Below are positions 12,497 to 22,287 of a DNA stretch of 64,000 nucleotides, one piece after another. How positions within the stretch are numbered: the stretch's first letter is position 1; each line of letters begins with the position of its first letter. A model generated the notes under the pieces. It worked only from the letters and a program-made list of their open reading frames with translations, was not told the origin of the DNA and did not search any database. The DNA is from Maratus speciosus (taxonomy: Eukaryota > Arthropoda > Arachnida > Araneae > Salticidae). The stretch lies in the NCBI GenBank assembly GCA_963932465.1, contig OZ010786.1, positions 535,373,073-535,437,072 on the forward strand, given 5' to 3'. The translations under genes were made by a program, and so were the position numbers.

Positions 12497-13957
12497 TACA
12501 GGCAATAGGAAATTTTACATAGCAAAATTAATGGTAGTACTCTAAATCGGCTTTCTAGATTTTTTTGGGGTCGCTGAATCCGAATTTGTAACTTCCCACC
12601 AAAATTTCCTCTGGCAACCTCCCCAAATTTTGGTAAAAAGCCCCCCAAAAAAGGTTTTTATTAAAAAAATCATTTTTTTTTTGTTTTAGAGAAAAAGTAT
12701 CTAGAAATTCAGAAAGTAGACAAAATTTCCAACAAATTAGATATATGACATTATGACTTAGGATGAAGGGGAAGGGGGGGATCTGCCTCGGAACATGCGC
12801 GCGGTGCTGCGTGAACTAAGTTGCGCAATTCCACTTAACCACTCACACGTTTATATTCGCCCTCCCATCTCCCCTCCGAACTTTCTCTATGAGGTTCACT
12901 TTAAGATTTTTGGGTCGCTGAATCCGAAATTTAACTTTCCCCAAAAATCCCCCCCCCCGAAACCCCACTCAAATAGTTGTTTTTAACTTAAATTTCTTAT
13001 TGTTTTAGGGGGAAAACATTACAAAATTCAGAAACTAGACATAATTTGCAAAAAATAGGATGTATGACATTATGAGTTAGGATGAACGGGAAGGGTGAGG
13101 GCTGCCTCTGAACATGCACTGCGGCGCTACGTGCACTAAATTATAAAAGTCCAGGCAATAGGGGATTTTATCTGCCAAAATTCATACTAGTTCTGGATTT
13201 CGTCTCACTTTATGTTTTTTGGGTCGATAAATCCGAATTTGTAACTTCCTACCAAAATTTCACCGACAACCCCCCAAAAAATTGATTTTTGAAAAAATTT
13301 GTTTTTTGAGAAAAGCGCGCGGGAATGTTCCGAGGCAGCCCCCTCTCTCCCCGTTTATCCTACGTCATAATGTCATATATCCTATTTGTTGCAAATTTTG
13401 TCGTTTCTGAATTTCGTAATGCTTTTCCCCTAAAACAATAAGAAATTTAAGTTAAACACAACTATTGGGGGGGGGGGATTTGGGGGTAAGTTAAAAATTC
13501 GGATTTAGCGCCCCAAAAAACTTAAAGTAAACCTTATAGAGAAAGTTCGGAGGGAAGAAAGGAGGGCTAATGTAAACGTGTGAGTGGTTTAGTGGGATTG
13601 CGCAACAACTTAGTCCACGCAGCATTGCGGCGCATGTTCCGAGGCAGATCCCCCCTTCCCCTTCATCCTAAGTCATAATGTCATACATCTATTTTTTTTG
13701 CAAATTTTGTCTACTTTCTGAATTTCTAGCTACTTTCCCCCTAAAACAATAAAAAAATGGAATTTTTTAATTAAAACCTTTTTTATTGGGGGGGGGGTCT
13801 TTTTACCAAAATTTGGGGGTTGTCGGGGGAAATTTTGGTGGGAAGTTACAAATTCGGATTCAGCGGCCCAAAAAACATCTACAAAGCCGATTTCCAGCAC
13901 TACCATTAATTCTGCTATGTAGAGTCCCTATACGGTCTCTATTGCCTGGACTATATC
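12497..13957. mobile_element. Foldback element, about 1.46 kb, long inverted arms
   Basis: The left end 'gtacaggcaata' pairs with 'tattgcctggac' at the right end. The arms stay complementary for about 450-500 bp, including 'gtcgctgaatccgaatttgt' against 'acaaattcggattcagcg', and a 'cacacgttta' segment against 'taaacgtgtg'. The centre (about 13000-13450) holds another internal copy of the same sequence. The insert is richer in C and G runs than its surroundings. It splits block 1 of an array unit: sequence stops after 'gtattatgtta' and resumes at 'catgcatataaaggaaatt'. No ORF is seen. Confidence 0.8.
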
Positions 13958-14152
13958 CCATGCATATAAAGGAAATTACAAATACTATTCCTTCACCTAA
14001 AATTACATTCAATTCCGCTGATTATGCATGTTAATAAAATTGTTATGCTTATTAAGTATGTTTTAGGAAAAGATTATACTTCAAGTACAATTTAGGTCCA
14101 AAACTGATTTCATAATAGTACTATTAAAACATTTTTACTATCTCCTTCAAAC

Positions 14153-14200
14153 AACAAACGGAAATTATACATAAAACGTTGCAAATGAGTAGCGTTCAAC

Positions 14201-14239
<39 letters not shown>

Positions 14240-14551
14240 ATATTCAGTTCATGGTGCAATGCCTGCTGCACTCTTATGCAAAAATGCATGAAAACTAAAT
14301 TTATTACGATTATATACACTGTAAAAAAAATCCGACCAGTTTTCCTGTAGGAATAGGGGAAATAGTTGGCCTTATCGTACCGGAAAATTTTCCGACCCAG
14401 CTCGGAATAAAATCCATAAAAAAAAGAAAATAGTTAATAAAATGGTATTTTATGGATTATATTCCGATTTTACGGATTTTATTCCGAGATGTTTCGGAGA
14501 TTTTTCCGGTACGATAAGGGCAACTATTTTTCCGATTCCTACAGGAAAACT

Positions 14552-14606
<55 letters not shown>

Positions 14607-15030
14607 GTGTATATTAAATTTAGTAATACGGAAAAATATGACTACATGATTCATAAAATAATACCTATGAATACTATTTGTATGGGGTTTTGTGTAAGAT
14701 TACCTTACATATTTAATTATATTATGCACTGCAAAAAAATAACATTAATATCAGTTTTGTATTAAATAAGCCCTTGATTTTAAAGATTAAGTGACGGAAA
14801 ACCAGTTAGGACGCTTAAAGGGTTAACTATAACGTAGTCAGCACGGCAACGTTTGTTTTGATTCGATTTTCATAAAATTTTAAATTATTCGACAAAATTT
14901 TGCAAAGATTATATATATTAATTTCAAACCATTCGGTTCGGTTGTTTTTGCGCTGTTATATGTGGACAGACAGACAGACCGGTCGACCAGGCGACGGCTA
15001 TAAGTGCTACTGGGTTATAATTCGAACTCA
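14153..15030 (+). repeat. GACA-tailed interspersed repeat, copy B (interrupted)
   Basis: Homologous to the 6129 copy, but of the subtype shared with 48955-49411 ('ggtgcaat', 'gcactcttatgcaaaaatgc'). A 33-nt poly(T) tract (14203-14235) and a CACTG-ended MITE (14317-14609) lie inside it. The tail 'ggacagacagacagac' is near 14965. Confidence 0.7.
14317..14609. mobile_element. CACTG-ended foldback MITE with TATA target duplication
   Basis: The termini are CACTGTAAAAAAAA at the left and a T-run followed by ACAGTG at the right. The arms are complementary over about 100 bp ('gtaccggaaaa' against 'ttttccggtac', 'cggaataaaatcc' against 'ggattttattccg'). TATA flanks both sides (14313-14316 and 14610-14613). 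The homologous repeat at 49081-49110 lacks the insertion, which confirms the boundaries. CACTG ends and a 4-bp duplication resemble Chapaev-type elements of the CMC superfamily. The right arm holds a 51-nt poly(T) tract (14553-14603). Confidence 0.85.
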
Positions 15031-15790
15031 CCTAAGAAGCATGATGGTTGGTATCTAAACTTACGTAACAGTTAAGAGAAAGTGCCTTCATATAAAATTT
15101 AACATTATTTAGGTAATTTTCGTTGTTAAATTAACTATTGTTATCAAATAAGATCATTATTCGGCATAAAATATTAAATAGCTGCATTACAATTATTTAA
15201 ATTTAGTGAGATTAAGATTTCAGAATTGTTAAAATGATGATTACTTTTATTTTAATTTTAGTATGATTGCGAATCCGCAGTTGATATTTACTAAATAATC
15301 TGTTAGAATACAATCTAATTAGGTTTATTTGATAATATTTCTCAATTTATTTTATTTCAAAGAATATGTAGTATTAAGTTTTTATTTAGTCGTAATAACT
15401 GTTTAACTAAATTGACAATACTGAATGATAGAGACGTGTTAAGTAAATCCTAAGTATTTTAATAATGGGTTTAGATATTAATTCATCCGTTATATTCTTG
15501 TAATTTACATATAATTATTTTCCCAACGTTCACATATCTTTCAAAATTCAAAAAGAAATACTTTTATATGTACAATTAAACTTGAATTCAATATTTTTAA
15601 AACATATCTTATTTTTAAAGACTAATTTTCTGGATATTTAGCTGATTGCCAGTATTTCAGCGCAGCATCACCGTTAATGTATCGGATGCGAAGACGATTA
15701 GAGCATTTCAATGAACTTTATTATCTTTCAGCCGTGAAGTAATTTAAATTATTTCTGTCTTGATTATGAAATTTCTCATTTAAAGACATA

Positions 15791-16890
15791 GAAATGAGTT
15801 TTAATTGATGGCATGCATATTAAGGAAATTATAAATATTAAATTCCTTCCGTAATATCCCATTAAATTGTGAGTTCCGTTTATTATTATTATTTTTTTTT
15901 TTTTTTTTTTTTTTTTAATTAGTGATTGCACAACAAAAAAGATTTAAACAGTACAAATTTCCGTTTGGTTTCTTATAAATGTTCGGAAACGACAATATGT
16001 GTTTTTTTTCTAAATAAATCAATAATGGCTGGTCCAAGTATTAATATTTTTCCTGTGAAAGTTTTCACAGATTGATTACTAGTTGATTGGTCCTCAAATT
16101 TACGCAACATTTATCAAAAGTGCATTCTTATAAAAATTTTAAATAAGTAGATTTTAGTTAAAAGTCATACACTGGTAATGTTTAATCTATTTTATCTGGT
16201 ACATAAATAAAACTAATTTTAGTTACTCAATTAATTATTATTGTCACATAATAGGATTATTCGTCATAAATTATTAAACAGTGGTATTACAATTGTTTAA
16301 ATTTAGTCAGATTAAGATTTCAGAATTATTAAAATGATTATTACTTTTATTTTAATTTTAGTATGATTGCAAAACAGCAGTTCTTATTTACTAAATAATT
16401 CTTGTGAATGGAATCTAATTTTGTTTATTTGTGAATATTTGTTCCTTTTTTTGTTTAAAAGAACATATAATATTGATTGTTTATTTAATCGTAATAACTC
16501 TTTTACTTAAATTACAATTCTAAATGATAAAGGCGAGTTAAATGAATCATAAGTATTATCATAATGGGTTTAAATATCATTTCATCCTTTATATTCTTGA
16601 AATTTCCATACAATTATTCTCCAAGCGTTCACATAGGTTTGCATAATTTAAAAAGAAATATTTTTATACGTCCAAATAAAATTAAATTCGATGTCTTCTA
16701 AAATTATTTTGTTTTTAAAGACTAATTTTCAGGATCTTTAACTTATTGCGAGAATTTCAGAACAGCAGTACAGTTAATGTATTGGATGCGTAGGCGATTA
16801 GAGAATTTCAATGAACTTTATTATCTCCAAACCGTGAAGTAATTTCAATTATGTCGTTCTTGATTATGAATTTTCTCATTTAAAGACGTA
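15791..16890. repeat. Full unit of the 1.1-kb array (late subfamily)
   Basis: An 1100-bp unit with 'ccgtaatatcccattaaatt', 'tttaaacagtacaaa', 'tttagtcagattaagatttc', 'ttttagtatgattgcaa' and blocks 2 and 3 in order. A T-run lies at 15893-15916. It is the cleanest reference unit for the late subfamily. Confidence 0.7.
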
Positions 16891-17143
16891 GAAAAGAGTT
16901 TTAAGTTAACTCATATATATTAAGTAAATTATAAATAATAAATTTATTCCGTAATATCCCATTTAATTTGTGAGTTCATTTTTTTTTATTTTAGTCATTG
17001 CATAATAATAGTAATTTAAATTTTCCTGTATTATAAATATTATGGATTAACGATATGTGTTTTTTTCCAAAATATAACGATAATGACGGGCCGAAGTTTT
17101 AATATTTTGCGGTGAAAGATTCCATGGAGTATTTTTTAAAGAA

Positions 17144-17181
<38 letters not shown>

Positions 17182-17379
17182 TGTTTTTATCATTAATTAA
17201 ACCATCTGAAGTTACTCCCAAATATGTAAAGTTAATTAAGTAAAAACAAACAATATTTTACAACAAGAAATTGTGTCTTTGTTATCCTTTGTGTTTAAAA
17301 TGTTCAGACAAATAGAGATACTTGCTAATGTATGGATTCATATATTTATAGTACTTGGTGTTAAAGCTGCTGTTATTTT

Positions 17380-17437
<58 letters not shown>

Positions 17438-17505
17438 ATATATATACATGTATATATACATGTATATATACATATATATATATACATGTATATATACATG
17501 TATAT

Positions 17506-17562
<57 letters not shown>

Positions 17563-18099
17563 GTATTTATGTAGCACCCTTTTAAAAATGAAGGAAATAC
17601 ATCGTTTGATGGGTGAAAACATCTTTTCTTTTCGTTTTTACTTGCCGCTGTTTGAAAAACTCAACAATAAAACAACATTTTTGAATGATTATTAGATCGT
17701 AATCATTCATCTAATGAGACTACGAAACTGAATGTTAAATGTTTGAAAGTAAATTCAAAGTACGTCGAAAAATGTATCAAATGCTTATTCATTGGTATAT
17801 TTTGTGAGTCTCTATATCCAAACATTCTCCGTGCATCCACATATATTTGCATCTTTTTAAAAGAAATCGTTTTCTACGTTCAATTATGAAAGAATTTGGT
17901 ATCTTTTAAAATTATGTTTTTTAACTGACCAATATGTTAGACATTTAACTACTGGATTGCTAGACATTTATGGCTACATTATGGTTATTGTATATTACGT
18001 GAAGGGGGTTCGAATATTTTGAAACTTTATTAACTTCATAACAAGAAAAAATTATTAGTATATCAATAGATATTATGAAATTCTTAATTTGAAAACATT
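16891..18099. repeat. Unit of the 1.1-kb array with a microsatellite expansion
   Basis: A 1209-bp unit with a 32-nt poly(A) run (17146-17177) and a long (TA)n/(TACA)n block (17383-17559). The segment 'accttgtatttatgtagcac' after the microsatellite is the intact equivalent of the site where Tc1 later inserted at 22286. Confidence 0.65.
17383..17559. repeat. Compound (TA)n/(TATG)n/(TACA)n microsatellite
   Basis: About 177 bp of alternating pyrimidine-purine sequence. Translation in several frames gives YIYI-type ORFs on both strands, which are artefacts. Confidence 0.95.
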
Positions 18100-19120
18100 G
18101 AAATGAGTTTTAAGTTATCTCATGCATATAAAATAAACTAAAAAGAAAATATTTTTCTATATTTTTTTTCGATTACAAGAATTGTTGCTTATTTTAATGA
18201 TAGGAATCTGACAATGTTCACCATTTTGAAAATGAGATACCCCCCCCCCCCTTCCCCTAAAAAGCATGTTAAATAAAAAATGTGTCAATACCATACAAGC
18301 ACAGAAATTCAGTTTACCCAATAATTAGTCGTGATATAAGGAAACAGATTGTAGATATGAAATAAGCATAATAATCTACTATAAAAAAAACGTTGCTTAA
18401 ATTTTGTGGCAACTACTTTAAAGTTGATAGTAAGGTAAACATCACACCATTGAAAAAAATCAAATTAGGAAACTATTAAAGAGTATATATATATATATTT
18501 TTTTTCTAAACGTGAAATTCTTTTACATTTAGTCAGATTAAGATTTCAAAATTGTTAAAATAATTATTACTTTTATTTTAGTTTTAGTATGATTGAAAAT
18601 CAGAAGTTTTTATTTAATAAATAATCCTGCGGAGTATAATCTAGTTAGGTTTATGTGTGGATATTTGTTCCGTTTTTTGTTTTAACTAATATGTAACATT
18701 GGGTGTTTATTTAATCGTAATACCTTATTTTCTAAAATTGCATTATTGAATGATAGAGGCTGATTAAGTGAATCCTAAATATTTTAATAATGAGTTTAAA
18801 TATTAATTCATCCATTATATTCTTGAAATTTCCATAGAATTATTCTCCAAGAGCTCACATATATTTGCATGATTTAAAAAGAAATATTTTTCTACGTCCA
18901 ATTAAACCTGAATTCGATATCTTTTAAGAATATCTTATTTTAAAAGACTAATTTTCGGGATATTTAGCTGATAATGAGAATTTCAGCGCATCATTATACT
19001 CGTAGTTAACATATCGGATGCGAAGAATTATAGAAAATAAATTAACATTATTATCTTGTAACCGTGAATTAATTTCAATTACTTCGATCTTGGTTATGAA
19101 ATTCTTTATTTAAAAACGTA
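18100..19120. repeat. Unit of the 1.1-kb array (late subfamily)
   Basis: A 1021-bp unit. Its first part (18150-18490) is homologous to the inner part of the 8286-9456 duplication. The rest follows the late-subfamily order, with blocks 2 and 3. Confidence 0.65.
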
Positions 19121-19938
19121 GAAACGAGTTTTAAGTTAACTCATGCATATGAGGGAAATTATAAAATTTAATTTTCTTCCGTAATATCCTGTTAAATTCT
19201 GCTTATTATACACATTAATAAGGATGTTATGTTTATTAAAGATAGTGATTTCATTATAAAATTGATTTAAACAGCACAGATTTCTGTTTATTATAATTTT
19301 TGGGGGAATAACAAACTTTTAAAAAATATATAAATTATAACGATAAAGACTGGTCCAAATATCCATATTTTGAGTTGAAATATTTCACGAAGTGTCGCAG
19401 AAGTGCTGTTTTTCTTACATTAACATGTCTACAAAAAATACTTGCGGTAGTTTTCGTTAAGTAAAACTTCCTAAGCGAATCCCAAATACGTGCAGTCATT
19501 AAAGTGAAAACTATATAATATGACTTCTAGAATCTGTATATTTGTTGTATTTTGTGTTTTAAGTGTCCAAACAGGGTCCTCTCTAGGAGGGGGGGCGGGG
19601 GGAGCCTCACCCCTAAAATGATCTCGAATGCTGTTACACGTGGCAAATTTACAAACTTAGTTGTAAAATTTGTTTAGAACTTCAAAAAAATACTATAATA
19701 CATTGTCTATCTCTGCACTGTAAAAAAAATTCCGCAACGTTCCTGGGAAAAAATGGGCAGCTGAGTTGCCCATTATTTCCAAGAAACATTTCTTGAAAAT
19801 GACTGGTACTTTACTGTATATGTTAAAAACTTTCTACAGAAATGCCAGTAAGTTTCCTGCGAAATACCAGGAATATTTCTGTTGACAGCAAAACATTACT
19901 GACATATTCAAGGTTGGAGTAGCACAAGAGCGAAAAAT

Positions 19939-20009
19939 GTCCAGACCAAGGATCGAACCTGGAGACTTGGCGTGCCGTGCCAATGCCTTACCTGTTAGGC
20001 TATCCGGAC
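19939..20009 (-). tRNA. tRNA-like sequence, Ala-GGC-like, probably SINE-derived
   Basis: On the minus strand it folds as a complete cloverleaf. The acceptor GTCCGGA/TCTGGAC has 7 bp including one G-U. The D stem GCCT/AGGC has 4 bp, the anticodon stem TTGGC/GCCAA 5 bp, and the T stem CCAGG/CTTGG pairs around TTCGATC. The loop ACGGCAC would give anticodon GGC, but position 33 is C, not the near-universal T, and GGC is not the usual nuclear Ala anticodon. Its place inside a DNA transposon points to a captured tRNA-derived SINE or tRNA pseudogene. Confidence 0.5.
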
Positions 20010-20570
20010 CGATACCTGGCTGACATAATTCACTCTGGATGTTCGTTCCCTTCATTATGACATTACTGACATTTTACAGCATGCGGGATCCGCAGACGAT
20101 TTTTACATTTCCAGTTGACAATTTTCGCTTTATTATCATTATTTGTTAGAATGAAAAAATATTTTGAAATTGACATCAAAATTATTATTTATAATTTACA
20201 CGAAAAAATAAATTTTCAGTTAAAATTCAATAAAGTAAATATATATGTGATATATTGTTTCTGAACTTTGCTTAAAATATAAAAACATATAAATGTAAAT
20301 AATAATTAGAAAAAAAATCTAGACATAAAATATTTTGGATTTTCGCCAGTGATTATGTTAGTTTACAAGTTAGATAAAATACATATAAATTTTCATGAAA
20401 AAAAAACCCTAAACGTAATTGTATATTTTTTCCGAAAATAAAAAAAAAATTTCAAATTTGCAGCAATTCAAAGTGTCAAATATATGTCAAATATATGTCA
20501 AATTTAAATCAAATTGTAATAAAGTGTTAAAATATAAAATTAATTAAAAAAGAAAAAAAAAAGTCAAGAG

Positions 20571-20645
20571 GTAGCATCGAACCCGGGCCGTACGGGTGGT
20601 GTGCAAGCTTTCTGCGTCCACACCAGTAAACACGTTGAGAGCTGC
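20571..20645 (-). repeat. Second tRNA-like (B-box) remnant
   Basis: The minus strand contains 'CCCGGGTTCGATGCTACC', close to a pol III B box with a T-arm. Upstream there is a 'GGTGTGG...CCACACC'-type pairing ('gtgtggacgc' and 'gcacaccacc'). A complete acceptor stem is not evident, so this is a degraded tRNA-derived fragment at most. Confidence 0.35.
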
Positions 20646-21522
20646 AAACTAATGGGTATTTGAAACGTATGCTAAAACTCGGCATCTAATTTCTGAAAAT
20701 CTAAGGCCCATTTGAAGAAATCCTTTCACAAGAATAATTAGAGATAAGAACTCTAAAACATACTTTAAATTAATCAAAATAGGTGAGAATCATATTTGAT
20801 TGTCCCCTGGTTAATGCAGATCCAAATAATAGGTGTATTTTCTTTTACACAGTCTGCTCGTTAAAGATTTCACAGACAAGTACGAGAAATAATCTCTTAG
20901 TGATGTCACAGAGGTATTGTATTTTCATCTGAATTATCTTGACAATAGAGACGTAAAGGATTATGTCGTCTATTGATTTATTTGCATTCCATATTGATTT
21001 TTTTACATTCATTTAAGGAATTCGTTTTCGACACTCGCGCGCGAGCAACGGATTATAGGAAAAAAAAAATAATAAATGGCGGCCGCAGCGTTTTGCTGTT
21101 TCCAACTTTTGTTCAGGAACGTTTCAGATAAGAAAACCAGAATTTCACAGGAAAGAGCTAAATTATTCTGAAAACCTGATAAAAGGCGAAACGTTCCTGG
21201 ATTTTACATGGAAAGTTACCATTTTTTTTACAGTGTGATAGATTTGCCAAAAATTACAAATATAATAGAAATATAATTAAACTTTTTACAAATAAGAACT
21301 ATATTAAATCTTCTAATTGCGGTAACTTGGCAAAATTATAAAACTGGTTGGCAAATACTAAAATTTGATTTGGCAAATTAAGGTCGTCTCCCCCACCAAT
21401 AAAAAGTCTTCGCGATGGCCCTGTGTTCAAACATATACGGGATTGTTGCAAATGATTGTTGTCATATATTTACTCGTATAGTAAAGTGTGCGAAAACAGT
21501 TGTTATATTAGTTTTAAATATA

Positions 21523-22272
21523 CAGTAAAACCTCCCTAAAGAGACCACGTTCCGTTAGAATAAAATTGGTCGCTCCGAGAGGTGGTCTCTTAATGGAGGT
21601 CATGTTAGAATCTAGATTTTAATTGATGAAAAAAAGGCAACAATGTTACTAAATTTTATTTTCACATTAGGAAAAAATATGAAAATTTAAGTATCAAAAC
21701 AAAAGTTAATTACATAAGTTAATTGCTGCAGATTTAAAAAATGAATTCATTGACGTATGCTTTAATTTTACGGTTTTATCTTCTATAACTTTTATTTCCA
21801 AGTCCTTTTGAAGTTAATTAAATAAAAATACAATTTTTTTGGACGGGAACAAATAATGGCGATTTCATTAATTTATCCATTTATTTGAGTGTTTCCTGAA
21901 AGAATAGGTCAGGGGAGTTTATTGACCGTCATCCTAAATTTGACATCAGAGATAAATTCATTGCCTAAAAAGTCACAAAGAGGTTTAAACATTTAAAAGT
22001 TACCGGAATAAATGAAAATTCTAATCTTAGTTTAGAAGTTTGACGAATAATGCGCTCTCCGGAATTATTATTCTAATAAAACCGTCTTCAAGCGACCAGG
22101 TAAAAACGAAATCTGTTTCATTTTCTTCAAAGAAATTGGTCGGTCATAGAAGGAGTTGAAATATGGTGGTCTAAGAATAGAGGTAAAATTAGTATTGAGC
22201 CTATGGGAATAAATTTCATTCCATGAAAAAAATGCTCGTTCTGGGAGGTGGTCGCACAGGCGTGTTTCATTG
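21523..22272. mobile_element. Pogo-like nonautonomous element, TA-flanked
   Basis: The left end CAGTAAAACCTCCCTAAAGA and the right end ('ggaggtggtcgcacaggcgt' to 'ttcattg') are diverged inverted repeats, both adjoining TA (21521-21522 and 22273-22274). CAGTA-type ends at TA sites fit the pogo/Tigger branch of Tc1/mariner. At 750 bp it has no transposase. Internal inverted segments include 'gagaggtggtctcttaatgg' near 21579 against 'atggtggtctaagaatagagg' near 22162. The right flank 'taccttgtattta' belongs to the array unit. Confidence 0.65.
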
Positions 22273-22287
22273 TATACCTTGTATTTA

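Larger units (their letters stand above)
19716..21236. mobile_element. CACTG-ended element nested in the hAT-like element
   Basis: The ends are CACTGTAAAAAAAAT and TTTTTTTTACAGTG, with matching subterminal 'aacgttcctgg' on both sides ('caacgttcctggg' left, 'gaaacgttcctgg' right, partly direct rather than inverted). It is 1521 bp and carries at least one foldable tRNA-like sequence (19939-20009) and a second B-box-like sequence near 20572. No clear target duplication is seen. A short repeat 'caaatatatgt' occurs near 20480-20505. No transposase is visible. Confidence 0.65.
19572..21423. mobile_element. hAT-like element with near-perfect 8-bp target duplication
   Basis: The left end starts CAGGGTCC and the right end finishes GGCCCTG. 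Flanking octamers are TGTCCAAA (19564-19571) and TGTTCAAA (21424-21431), seven of eight identical. CAGGG-type ends and an 8-bp duplication are the signature of the hAT superfamily. Only about 154 bp on the left and 187 bp on the right belong to this element; the rest is a nested CACTG-ended element (19716-21236). No transposase ORF remains. The host site is an array unit. Confidence 0.75.

Noticed and set aside
14442..14765. 107-codon ORF with a long Phe run
   Set aside because: It runs through a MITE arm and a 51-nt poly(T) tract.
17273..17695. Overlapping YIYI-rich ORFs on both strands
   Set aside because: They are translations of a (TA)n/(TACA)n microsatellite.
19716..21236. 4-bp target duplication for the inner CACTG element
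   Set aside because: The flanks (TCTG left, TGAT right) do not match; the element call rests on its termini only.
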